A DNA stretch of 12,634 bases, taken from DASTCC01 sp035711465. Its GTDB lineage: Bacteria > Acidobacteriota > Vicinamibacteria > Vicinamibacterales > SCN-69-37. The notes under the pieces are model-generated. The model was given only the letters and a program-made list of their open reading frames with translations. It searched no databases and was not told where the DNA came from. Below are positions 1-7,960 of the stretch, piece by piece. The translations under genes and the position numbers were made by a program. Positions within the stretch are counted from its first letter, which is position 1, and every line of letters starts with the position of its first letter. The stretch lies in the NCBI GenBank assembly GCA_035711465.1, contig DASTCC010000084.1, positions 1 to 12,634 on the forward strand. The letters run 5' to 3'.

Positions 1-39
1 GCCCTTGAAACTCCTGTCCCGACCAGGCATCCCAACGAC

Positions 40-816
40 GTGCAACGACTCCACTGGCGTGAGTGCGCGATCGAAGCGTGGGCGCTAGGGACCTTCATGG
101 TCTCGGCGGCCGCGTTCACGCTGCTGCTGGAGCATCCGGAATCACCCGTGCGCGGCGTGGTCGGCAGCGATCTGGTGCGCCGGCTCCTGATGGGCCTGGC
201 GATGGGCGGAACCGCAATGGCGATCATCTATTCGCCGTTCGGCGCGCGCTCCGGCGCGCACATGAATCCGGCGACGACGCTGGTGTTTGCGCGGCTGGGG
301 AAGATCGCGCCGCGGGACGCCGCCGGGTATGTGACCGCGCAGTTCATCGGCGGCGCGCTGGGCCTGGCTGCGGTCGCGTCCATCGCGCCGATGGCGGTCG
401 CGCATCCGAGCGTCAACTACGTCGCCACCGAGCCGCGGGCGATGCAGGCGGCCGCGGCCTTCATCGCGGAAGCCCTGATGTCCTTCGTGATGATGACGAC
501 CGTGCTGGTCGTCGCCAACGGCCGGCGGGCACGTCTCACCGGCGTCTGCGCCGGCATGCTCGTCGCGCTGTTCATCACGCTGGAAGCGCCGATTTCGGGG
601 ATGAGCATGAACCCGGCGCGCTCGTTCGCGCCGGCGATCGTCGCCGGCAACTACTCGTCAATCTGGATCTACTTCACCGCGCCGCTCCTCGGCATGGCGC
701 TCGCGGCGGAGCTCTTCGTTCGCCGGCGCGGCTTGCACGCGGTGCTGTGCGCGCGGCTCAACCACTCAGGGACGGCGGCCTGCATCTTCCGCTGCCGCAT
801 GGCAGAACTCTCATGA
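40..816 (+). CDS. Aquaporin-like MIP family channel with Cys/His C-terminal tail
   Basis: Membrane channel of the major intrinsic protein family, expected to pass water or small uncharged solutes across the inner membrane. Both signature loops are visible: HMNPATT (NPA at residues 76-78) and SMNPARS (NPA at 191-193, followed by the pore Arg194). Six hydrophobic segments flank them, and 258 aa is a normal family length. Aligned by eye to E. coli AqpZ, the positions of its selectivity-filter Phe43 and His174 appear to be Met55 and Ile179. The pore is therefore not that of an orthodox water channel, and its substrate is open. The last 22 residues carry C237-x4-H242-x5-C248-x3-C252, a possible metal-binding tail on the cytoplasmic side. 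The GTG start gives a normal N-terminus, but the frame is open to base 1 and no good ribosome-binding site is seen, so a start outside the window is possible. The stop overlaps the next gene as ATGA. Confidence 0.88.
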   Translation: MQRLHWRECAIEAWALGTFMVSAAAFTLLLEHPESPVRGVVGSDLVRRLLMGLAMGGTAMAIIYSPFGARSGAHMNPATTLVFARLGKIAPRDAAGYVTAQFIGGALGLAAVASIAPMAVAHPSVNYVATEPRAMQAAAAFIAEALMSFVMMTTVLVVANGRRARLTGVCAGMLVALFITLEAPISGMSMNPARSFAPAIVAGNYSSIWIYFTAPLLGMALAAELFVRRRGLHAVLCARLNHSGTAACIFRCRMAELS

Positions 817-2387
817 CCGCATCGACACACTACGACGTGATCATCATCGGCACCGGCGCGGGCGGCGGCACGCTGGCCTGGGCGCTGGCGCCGACCGGCA
901 AACGCATCCTGTTGATCGAGCGCGGCGATTACGTCAGGCGCGAACCCCAGAACTGGAGCTCGCGCGCGGTGAACGTCGAGGGCCGGTACACCACCCGCGA
1001 GGTGTGGCGCGACCGCGATGGCCGGCCGCTCCATCCTCATACCAACTACAACGTCGGCGGCAACACGAAGTTCTACGGCGCGGCGCTGTTCCGGCTGCGC
1101 GAGGAGGACTTCGGCGAGTTGCGCCACCACGGCGGCATCTCGCCGGCCTGGCCGATCGACTACGCCGACCTCGAGCCGTACTACACGAAGGCCGAGCACC
1201 TGTATCAGGTGCACGGCGACCGCGGAGCGGATCCGACCGAGCCGTGGGCGAGCGCGCCGTACGCGTATCCGAAGGTCACGCACGAGCCGCGCATGCAGCA
1301 GCTCCACGATGATCTCGCCCGCGCCGGGCACCGGCCGTTCCACGTGCCGCTCGGCATCCAGCTCGACGAGCAGAACCACCGCCGCAGCGCCTGCATTCGC
1401 TGCGGCACCTGCGACGGCTACCCGTGCACGGTGCTGGCGAAGTCGGACGCGCAGGTGATCTGCGTCGATCCGGCGCTCGCGCAGCCGAACGTCACGCTGT
1501 TGACGCAGGCGAGGGTCACGCGGCTCGAGACGAGCGCGACCGGGCGGGAAGTGACGCGGGTGCACGTCGAGCGGGAAGGCGCGCCGGAAGCGTATTCCGC
1601 GGATGTCGTGGTCGTCTCGGCCGGCGCGATCAATTCAGCAGCCCTGCTGTTGCGCTCGGCGAACGACAGGCATCCGACCGGTCTTGCCAACCGCTCCGGG
1701 GTCGTCGGCCGCCACTACATGGGCCACATCAACTCCGTGGTGATGGCGATCTCGAAGCAGCCGAATCCGACGGTGTTTCAGAAGACGCTGGCGCTGAACG
1801 ACTTCTACTTCCGCGGCGAGGGCTTCGACTATCCGATGGGCCACATCTCCTTCGTCGGCAAGCTCGATGCCGTGGCGCTCTCGGCGGGTGCGCCGAAGAT
1901 CGTCCCGGGTTTCACGCTCGAGCTGATGGCGAAGCACTCGCTCGACTTCTGGCTGACGTCCGAGGATCTGCCCGATCCCGGCAACCGCGTCACGCTCGGC
2001 CGCGACGGCGAGATCGTGCTGAGCTATCGGCCCAACAACGAAGAAGGGCACAGGCAGCTGCAGGCCAGGCTGAAGCGCCTGCTGCGGCACCTCGATTGCC
2101 ACGATCACCTGATCCCGCGCGAGCTGTTCGTCGGTCAGCGGATTCCGCTCGCCGGCGTCGCGCATCAGAACGGCACGGTCCGGTTCGGCCGCGATCCGTG
2201 GACGTCGGCGCTCGACACCGCCTGCCGCGCTCACGACGTCGACAACCTCTACGTCGTCGACGGCAGCTTCTTTCCGTCGAGCGGCGCAGTGAACCCGGCA
2301 CTGACGATCATGGCCAACGCGCTGCGCGTGGCCGACCACCTCAAGACGCGTCTCGGCACGACGATGGCGACCCAGGTGCTGGCATGA
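813..2387 (+). CDS. GMC family FAD-dependent oxidoreductase
   Basis: Flavoprotein of the glucose-methanol-choline oxidoreductase family (524 aa), which oxidises alcohol groups of sugars, polyols or other alcohols using FAD. The N-terminal dinucleotide-binding motif GTGAGGG is at residues 13-19, followed by the ADP-ribose acidic residue in LLIERG. NVGGNTKFYGAALFRLR matches the GMC substrate-side motif. The C-terminal domain has the catalytic pair: His451 in VAHQNGT and Asn494 in NPALT, with LYVVDGSFFPSS between them. A four-cysteine stretch, C194-x2-C197-x2-C200-x4-C205, sits mid-protein; similar cysteines occur in some GMC dehydrogenases. No signal peptide is visible, so it is probably cytoplasmic. 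ATG 813 is chosen because it overlaps the aquaporin stop (ATGA) and begins right before the Rossmann strand; the open frame upstream is only an aquaporin shadow. The substrate cannot be told from sequence. Confidence 0.93.
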   Translation: MTASTHYDVIIIGTGAGGGTLAWALAPTGKRILLIERGDYVRREPQNWSSRAVNVEGRYTTREVWRDRDGRPLHPHTNYNVGGNTKFYGAALFRLREEDFGELRHHGGISPAWPIDYADLEPYYTKAEHLYQVHGDRGADPTEPWASAPYAYPKVTHEPRMQQLHDDLARAGHRPFHVPLGIQLDEQNHRRSACIRCGTCDGYPCTVLAKSDAQVICVDPALAQPNVTLLTQARVTRLETSATGREVTRVHVEREGAPEAYSADVVVVSAGAINSAALLLRSANDRHPTGLANRSGVVGRHYMGHINSVVMAISKQPNPTVFQKTLALNDFYFRGEGFDYPMGHISFVGKLDAVALSAGAPKIVPGFTLELMAKHSLDFWLTSEDLPDPGNRVTLGRDGEIVLSYRPNNEEGHRQLQARLKRLLRHLDCHDHLIPRELFVGQRIPLAGVAHQNGTVRFGRDPWTSALDTACRAHDVDNLYVVDGSFFPSSGAVNPALTIMANALRVADHLKTRLGTTMATQVLA

Positions 2388-3409
2388 AGGCTCGCCTCGT
2401 GACGACGATCGCGGCGCTGGTCGTCGCGTCACTGCCAGTCGATGCGTGGCGCGCGCCGGCCCTTGCGCCGGTGACCGAGGTCGACGCCGTCGGGATCACC
2501 GTCGGCGACATGGATCGGGCGCTCGCGTTCTATACGGGGGTCCTGCCATTCAAGAAGGTGAGCGACGTGGAGGTTTCCGGGCGCGCCCACGAACTGCTGA
2601 CCGGTGTCTTCGGCGCGCGGCTGCGGATCGTCCGGCTCCAGCTCGGCGACGAAGCGATCGAGCTGATGGCGTTCAAGGCGCCGCCCGGCAGACCGTATCC
2701 GCCCGACACGCGCGCCAACGACCGATGGTTTCAGCACATCGCGATCATCGTGTCGGACATGGACCGCGCCTACGCGCACCTCGAGGCCAGCGGCGTCGCA
2801 CACGCGTCGACGGGGCCGCAGCGTCTGCCGGACTGGAACCAGGGCGCCGGCGGCATTCAGGCGCACTACTTCAGGGATCCAGACGGGCACTTTCTCGAGA
2901 TCCTCAGTTTCCCGGCGGACAAGGGCGACGCGAGATGGCACCGCGCGGAAGCGGCCCCGCCGCTGTTCCTCGGCATCGACCACACGGCGATCGTGACCAG
3001 CGACACCAGTCGGGCGCTCGAGTTCTACAACGGCACGCTCGGCTTGCGCATCGCCGGCGCCGGCGTGAACTACGGCGTCGAGCAGGAGCATCTCAACAAC
3101 GTCTTCGGCGTCCGGCTGCGCATCACCACCTTGCGCGCTCCCGCCGGTCCGGGCATCGAGCTGCTGGACTACCTGACGCCGGGGGACGGCCGGCCAGCGC
3201 CGATCGATCTGCGCGCCAATGACCTGGCTCACTGGCAGACGACGCTGGTGACGCGCGGGTTGACGGCGTTGTTCGATCTGTCGCTGGCCAAAACGTTCCG
3301 GCTGGTGTCCCCGGACGTCGTCTCGATCGCGGACGGGCGGCTCGGATTCCGGCGCGCGGCGCTGGTGCGCGATCTCGACGGCCACGCGATGCGTCTCGTC
3401 GAGCGATAA
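2384..3409 (+). CDS. Exported protein with two VOC (glyoxalase/dioxygenase-fold) domains
   Basis: A 341-aa protein. Residues 1-22 look like a Sec signal peptide (Lys-Ala-Arg start, hydrophobic core, small residues before VDAW), so it probably acts in the periplasm. Two vicinal-oxygen-chelate domains follow, roughly residues 30-180 and 193-340. Each has the DxxRALxFY helix pattern (DMDRALAFYTGVL and DTSRALEFYNGTL). Candidate metal ligands are the His of FQHIAIIV and Glu of HFLEIL in the first domain, and the His of IDHTAIV and Glu of GIELLDY in the second. The first strand of domain one reads VDAVGITV and lacks the usual His, so that site may be incomplete. The start overlaps the GMC stop as ATGA, implying translational coupling. 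VOC proteins can be isomerases, lyases, dioxygenases or binding proteins, and the sequence does not decide which. Confidence 0.88.
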   Translation: MKARLVTTIAALVVASLPVDAWRAPALAPVTEVDAVGITVGDMDRALAFYTGVLPFKKVSDVEVSGRAHELLTGVFGARLRIVRLQLGDEAIELMAFKAPPGRPYPPDTRANDRWFQHIAIIVSDMDRAYAHLEASGVAHASTGPQRLPDWNQGAGGIQAHYFRDPDGHFLEILSFPADKGDARWHRAEAAPPLFLGIDHTAIVTSDTSRALEFYNGTLGLRIAGAGVNYGVEQEHLNNVFGVRLRITTLRAPAGPGIELLDYLTPGDGRPAPIDLRANDLAHWQTTLVTRGLTALFDLSLAKTFRLVSPDVVSIADGRLGFRRAALVRDLDGHAMRLVER

Positions 3410-3447
3410 CGCGACACCCTTCCATCAGTGCGGCATCGAAGCTGGTG

Positions 3448-5208
3448 ATGCACCACGCACAGCCGTTCAGCCTCGATTTCCCCCTCAACTCGGCGCTCGG
3501 CCGTGTCACGACCGGGCTGGTCATGCCGCTGGTCGAACGCGCGCTTGGGCTGACCACGCTCGGGCGGATGTATCGCGAGTCCGTGGGTTCCGCGGTCGTC
3601 GACGACTTCCCTGAACGCGCGCTTCGTGCCCTGGGCATCAGCTATGAGGCCATCGGCGCGCCCACCGGCGCCATCCCGGCAGATGGCCCGCTCGTCGTCG
3701 TCGCCAATCATCCGTTCGGCGCGGCCGACGGATTGGCGCTGCTGGCACTGCTGCGTCAGGTGCGATCGAACGTCCGGCTGCTCGGCAACTTCTTCCTCAC
3801 TCGGATTCCTGAGCTGCGGCCGATTCTGATCGAGACCGATCCATTCGCGCGGCCGGGCCGAGCGGCGATGAACGCGCGCACGGTGCGGCGCGCCCGCGAC
3901 TGGGTGCGGCGCGGCGGCGCGCTGCTGGTGTTTCCCGCGGGTGAGGTGTCGAGCGTCGCCGCGCCCGGCGGCGCATTGATCGACGCGCCGTGGCGGCACG
4001 GCGTCGCGCGGATCGCGCTCCATGCCGGTGCGCCGGTATTGCCGATCTTCATCGAGGGGCGCAACAGCCGCTCGTTCGAGTGGGCCGGGCGCCTGCATCC
4101 GCTGGCGCGCACCGCGATGCTGCCGCGCGAGCTGCTCCGTCAGCGCGGCCGGCAGCTGAAGATTGTCGTCGGTGAGCCGGTGGCTCAAGCCGAGCTCGCG
4201 GCGATGGGCGGCGCATCGGCCGTGACGACGCTGTTGCGAGCGCGAACGTATGCGCTCGCGCCACATCCCGGCATCGAGCGCCGCGGCACGGCGCCGTCAT
4301 TCGCGGTCGCGGACGCCGTCCCGGGCGCCGAGCTCGATGCCGAGGTGCGCAGGCTTCCGCGCGAGCGTCATCTGCTCGATCACGGCGCCTTCGGCGTCTT
4401 CTATGCGTCGGCGGCCGAAGCGCCGAAGATGCTGCGCGAGCTCGGCCGTCTCCGCGAGATCACGTTCCGCGCGGCCGGTGAGGGCACCGGCGCCGCGATC
4501 GACCTCGATCGCTTCGACGACCACTACTGGCACCTGTTCGTGTGGCATCGCCAGCGTCGCGAGGTCGTCGGCGCCTATCGTCTCGGGGAAGTCGACACGT
4601 TGACGGCCGAAGGCGGCGTGCGCGCCTTGTATACGCGGACGCTGTTTCGATTCGATCGACGCCTCGTCGACGCGCTGGGTCCGGCGCTGGAGCTCGGGCG
4701 ATCGTTCGTCCGCCAGGAATATCAGCGCGACTACAGTCCGCTCCTCCTGCTCTGGCAGGGCATCGGCCAGTTCCTCGTCCGGCATCCGAGGTATCGCCGG
4801 TTGATCGGGCCGGTGAGCATCAGTGCCACGTACCGTCCGGCGTCGATCGATCTGCTGGTCAACGCGCTCGAGGCGCCGCCGGTGGCATCGCCGCTCACCC
4901 ATCTCGTTGCCGGGAAGCGCGCGCCTCGCCGCGCGGCGCTGTCTGCGAGCGCGCGCACCGTCGCCGACGCGGCGAAGCTGATTCCGCAGATCGAGCCGGA
5001 TGGCAAGGGGATACCGGTGCTGCTCCGCCACTACCTCAAGCTGAACGCGAAGTGTCTGGCGACGAGCGTCGATCCGGCCTTCGCGAACGTGGTCGACGCG
5101 CTGATGGTCGTCGATCTCGACGACGCGCCGCTCAATCTGTTGAATCGCTATCTCACGCCGGCCGGCGCGGCGTCCTTCCGCGCGGTGGGGCATTGTCCCG
5201 CAGCGTGA
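3448..5208 (+). CDS. Bifunctional OlsF-like acyltransferase (LPLAT + GNAT/OlsB-like domains)
   Basis: 586 aa with two acyltransferase domains. The N-terminal part (about 30-260) is a lysophospholipid acyltransferase domain: VANHPFGAADG with catalytic His88 and acidic Asp94, then VFPAGE at 161-166, a variant of the FPEG motif. The C-terminal part (about 290-475) resembles OlsB/hemolysin-like acyl-ACP N-acyltransferases, with YTRTLFRFD, ELGRSFVRQEYQ and RLIGPVSIS. A tail from about 520 includes GKGIPVLLRHYLKLNAK, also seen in OlsF-type proteins. In Serratia, OlsF makes ornithine lipid alone, its two domains supplying the N- and O-acylations; the same role here is an inference from architecture. 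It acts at the inner membrane face. ATG 3448 is preferred over the adjacent GTG 3445, but no clear ribosome-binding site supports either. It follows the VOC gene by 38 bases and may share its transcript. Its stop lies 33 bases from the convergent kinase stop. Confidence 0.88.
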   Translation: MHHAQPFSLDFPLNSALGRVTTGLVMPLVERALGLTTLGRMYRESVGSAVVDDFPERALRALGISYEAIGAPTGAIPADGPLVVVANHPFGAADGLALLALLRQVRSNVRLLGNFFLTRIPELRPILIETDPFARPGRAAMNARTVRRARDWVRRGGALLVFPAGEVSSVAAPGGALIDAPWRHGVARIALHAGAPVLPIFIEGRNSRSFEWAGRLHPLARTAMLPRELLRQRGRQLKIVVGEPVAQAELAAMGGASAVTTLLRARTYALAPHPGIERRGTAPSFAVADAVPGAELDAEVRRLPRERHLLDHGAFGVFYASAAEAPKMLRELGRLREITFRAAGEGTGAAIDLDRFDDHYWHLFVWHRQRREVVGAYRLGEVDTLTAEGGVRALYTRTLFRFDRRLVDALGPALELGRSFVRQEYQRDYSPLLLLWQGIGQFLVRHPRYRRLIGPVSISATYRPASIDLLVNALEAPPVASPLTHLVAGKRAPRRAALSASARTVADAAKLIPQIEPDGKGIPVLLRHYLKLNAKCLATSVDPAFANVVDALMVVDLDDAPLNLLNRYLTPAGAASFRAVGHCPAA

Positions 5209-5241
5209 AGCGGCTGCGCGTTCGCATCGACGTCCCGCCGG

Positions 5242-7896
5242 CTACTTCCTGATCTCTTCCTGCCAGTTGAGCACCACGGTGATCGGCTGCTCCCGGGCGA
5301 CGATCTGCGGGACGATAGCGATGATGGTGCCGTCGGCGGATGAAATGTCGTAGTCGGACCATCGCTTCGCCGGCGTGAAGAGAGTCCGAGGGCTCCCGAC
5401 ATCCAACGACGGCGCCGTTCGCACCGTCACTGCCATCAGACGGCCGTCGCCCGAGACGTAACAAAGCTCTCCGCCATCAGCACACCAGCGCGGCATCCGA
5501 CCGCCTCCTGTCGAGACGCGCACCTTCTGACCGGAGACTGCAAACGGCGCGACGTACACCTCGGATCCTCCGGACTCGTTCGACACGAACGCAAGCGCGC
5601 GCCCGTCGCGTGACAGGCGTGGCTCGAGGGTCGAAAACGGCGACGTAATGACTGGCGTCGGCACCGGGTTCGCGTCGAGAGTCGTGGACATGATCGACCA
5701 GGTACCGCCGGGGGCTCGATGTGCGAAGAGAAGCTGTTTCCCGTCTGGCGTGAAGTCGCCGCCAATCTGGAAGCCGGTCGCGGGGAGCAGTTCGCGGTCG
5801 GCGCCGGTGGAGAGGTCGCGCAGCATCAGCTGAGGCAACCCGCCGCGCGCCACCGAGTAGGCGATTCGCGCCTGTCCCGGGAACCAGGGCCCGGGCAGTT
5901 CGGGACGCGGGTCCGCGGTCACACGCGTCTCGACGCCGCCACGCGCCAGATCGATCAGCCACAGCTCATTGGTGCCGAAGCGCGCGTCAGGTGCCGCCAG
6001 CAGAATCCGGCGTCCGTCGGGCGCCACCCGCATCGACACGTACGACGGTTGCCCGCCGAACGATTCGAGCTCGGCGCCAGTACGACTGAAGCGAACGAGT
6101 CGGCTGGTATCCCGATGCGGCTGAAATGCGATGGCGCCGGTGCGCGATACGGCGAAGACGGCTCGCGGCGGGATGTAGCTGTAGTCGACGCGGTCCGCAA
6201 TCGCGTGAAGCTGCCCGATGAACCGGCCCTGCGCGGGATCGAAGGCCTGGGCCAGCAGCGATCCCTCCCGGGCGAACACGACGAAGCCGGCATCGACCCA
6301 CGCCGCATTCGAGTTGAGCGTCGTCAGACTCCGCGGCGGCTGGCCCGGTTCGACGAGCTTCAGGTCGCCAGTCGCGTCGTCTCGGATCGCCAGGTACAGC
6401 CACCGACCGCCGGGCAGGATCGCTGGCCACTTCAGGCGGAGCTCGCGCGGCGCGTCGGCGGCAATTTCGCGCGCCGGCTCACCGCCCGATGCGTGGACGC
6501 GCGTGATCTCGCTCCCCTGGATCGAGGTGAACAGGATCTCGCCGGCGTCCGTCCACGCGCCCGACATGCCGACGCCCGGCGGCACCGCGGCGAGCGCCAC
6601 CGGACGTCCGTCCGGCAGATCGAGCCGCTTCAGCTGGTCGCCCGCAAAAAAGGCGAGAGCCCTTCCATCGGGCGACCAGAAGACGGTCGTCGCGCCCTCG
6701 GTCCCGGCGACCGGTGTGGCCTCGAGCGCCGAGAGGCGTCGTAGCCACACGCGGCTCACGTTCCTCTCGTTACTGGCGATGAACGCCAGCTGATTGCCGT
6801 CGGGTGAGAGCGCGAGATACGTCGCTTCGACGTCCGGAATGGCCGAGCCGAACTGATGGCCGGGCGGCGGCGGAATCGAGAATCGCACCACTGGTGCGCT
6901 TGGAGCCGCGGGTGGAGCGGTCGTGCCGCGCCCGGCGATCCACGTCACGACGGCGGTGATCGCGATTAACGCCAGCGCCGCGCCCGCGAGCGTCCCAGGT
7001 CCGATTGGTGCGCGCCAGCCCGCCGCAGGATCCGGCGAGCGCCCGTCCGTCCGTTCTCCCGCGAGATCGCTCGCGGCGTCGCCGATGTCACGCAGCCGCA
7101 GCTTCGGATCTTTCGTGAGGCATCGTCGCAGCAGCCGGCGGATCTCCGCGGGCGTGTCCGGCGGCAGCGCCTGCCAGTCCGGCTCGCGTTCGAGGATGGC
7201 GGCAATCGCATCCGATGGCGTCGCGCCCGGAAACGGGCGCCGTCCGGTCAACATCTCGTAGAGCACGCAGCCGAACGCCCAAATGTCGGTGCGCTTGTCC
7301 ACGGCCAGCCCGCGCGCCTGCTCGGGGCTCATGTAGGCGGCCGTGCCGAGCACCGTGCCGAGCTCGGTGTCGTCGGACGTCATGGTCGGCAACTGCGACT
7401 GATCGATCTCCTCGTTCGACCGCGTCTTGGCGAGCCCGAAGTCCAGCACCTTCGCGCCGCGATGAGGCGCGAGCTTGATGTTGGCGGGCTTCAGATCGCG
7501 GTGGATGACGCCTCGTTCGTGCGCCGCGTCGAGCGCCTGGACGAGCTGCGCGGCGATCGCCGTCGCCTCCGGGGTCGGGATCGGACCGCGATCCAGTCGA
7601 TCGGCCAGCGTCGGTCCCTCGACCAGCTCGAGCACGAGCGCCAGCCGTCCGCCGGCGTCCTCGAGCCCGTGCACGACCGCGATGTGCGGATGATTGATCG
7701 ACGCCAGCAGACGCGCCTCACGCTGAAGCCGGCTGCGGCGCTCCGCGTCGAAGGCGACTGACTCCGGCAGGACTTTGATCGCGACATCGCGCTCGAGCCG
7801 CGTGTCGCGGGCGCGGTAGACGACACCCATGCCGCCGGCGCCGAGACGATCGGCTATGACGTACGGTCCGACAGCGGCCCCTGGGGCGAGCTCCAC
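5242..7896 (-). CDS. Transmembrane Ser/Thr protein kinase with C-terminal PD40/WD40-like propeller
   Basis: 884 aa. Residues 10-270 form a complete Hanks-type kinase: glycine loop GAGGMG (19-24), Lys41 in VAIK, Glu60, HRDLKPAN (132-139), DFGLAK (152-157), SPE (190-192) and DIWAFG (204-209). All catalytic residues are present, so it should be active. A single membrane span lies at about 301-321. Residues from about 340 to the end form a TolB/WD40-like propeller with repeats such as LSPDGNQLAF, WSPDGRALAF, FTPDGKQLLF and LSRDGRALAF, ending in the PITVVLNW tail. The kinase should be cytoplasmic and the propeller periplasmic, giving a one-protein sensor. The GTG at 7896 is chosen because AGGA lies 9 bases upstream of it; the same AGGA abuts the TTG at 7905, which would leave no spacer. 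It lies 64 bases after the DedA/ATP-grasp gene and may be the last gene of that operon or have its own promoter. Ligand and phosphorylation targets are unknown. Confidence 0.95.
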   Translation of the reverse strand: MELAPGAAVGPYVIADRLGAGGMGVVYRARDTRLERDVAIKVLPESVAFDAERRSRLQREARLLASINHPHIAVVHGLEDAGGRLALVLELVEGPTLADRLDRGPIPTPEATAIAAQLVQALDAAHERGVIHRDLKPANIKLAPHRGAKVLDFGLAKTRSNEEIDQSQLPTMTSDDTELGTVLGTAAYMSPEQARGLAVDKRTDIWAFGCVLYEMLTGRRPFPGATPSDAIAAILEREPDWQALPPDTPAEIRRLLRRCLTKDPKLRLRDIGDAASDLAGERTDGRSPDPAAGWRAPIGPGTLAGAALALIAITAVVTWIAGRGTTAPPAAPSAPVVRFSIPPPPGHQFGSAIPDVEATYLALSPDGNQLAFIASNERNVSRVWLRRLSALEATPVAGTEGATTVFWSPDGRALAFFAGDQLKRLDLPDGRPVALAAVPPGVGMSGAWTDAGEILFTSIQGSEITRVHASGGEPAREIAADAPRELRLKWPAILPGGRWLYLAIRDDATGDLKLVEPGQPPRSLTTLNSNAAWVDAGFVVFAREGSLLAQAFDPAQGRFIGQLHAIADRVDYSYIPPRAVFAVSRTGAIAFQPHRDTSRLVRFSRTGAELESFGGQPSYVSMRVAPDGRRILLAAPDARFGTNELWLIDLARGGVETRVTADPRPELPGPWFPGQARIAYSVARGGLPQLMLRDLSTGADRELLPATGFQIGGDFTPDGKQLLFAHRAPGGTWSIMSTTLDANPVPTPVITSPFSTLEPRLSRDGRALAFVSNESGGSEVYVAPFAVSGQKVRVSTGGGRMPRWCADGGELCYVSGDGRLMAVTVRTAPSLDVGSPRTLFTPAKRWSDYDISSADGTIIAIVPQIVAREQPITVVLNWQEEIRK

Positions 7897-7905
7897 CGCC
7901 CGCAA

Positions 7906-7909
7906 TCCT
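7906..7909 (-). promoter_or_regulatory. Ribosome-binding site of the kinase gene (AGGA)
   Basis: On the minus strand AGGA is followed directly by TTG and, 9 bases on, by in-frame GTG (7896-7894). Only the GTG has a workable spacing, so this site decides the start codon. Confidence 0.6.
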
Positions 7910-7960
7910 GCGGGGGGACGCCGGCAGAGTCAAGGGTCCGCGAGCGGCGGGCGGCGTCGT

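Noticed and set aside
63..812. Open frame continuous with and upstream of the GMC gene.
   Set aside because: It reads through the aquaporin gene in another frame with Arg/Gly-rich shadow composition; the GMC protein begins naturally at ATG 813.
5209..5241. Possible bidirectional terminator between the convergent acyltransferase and kinase genes.
   Set aside because: Only a 4-bp stem (TGCG-CGTT-CGCA) with no T-tract is visible; this is not enough to call a terminator.
7903..7905. TTG as the start of the kinase gene.
   Set aside because: The only ribosome-binding site (AGGA) touches it with no spacer; GTG 7896 has a 9-base spacer and gives the normal N-terminus.
7897..7935. TTGACT followed 17 bases later by CAGGAT on the minus strand, resembling a housekeeping promoter for the kinase gene.
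   Set aside because: The -10 match is poor and the start of transcription would fall on the start codon, contradicting the AGGA ribosome-binding site used to choose GTG 7896.
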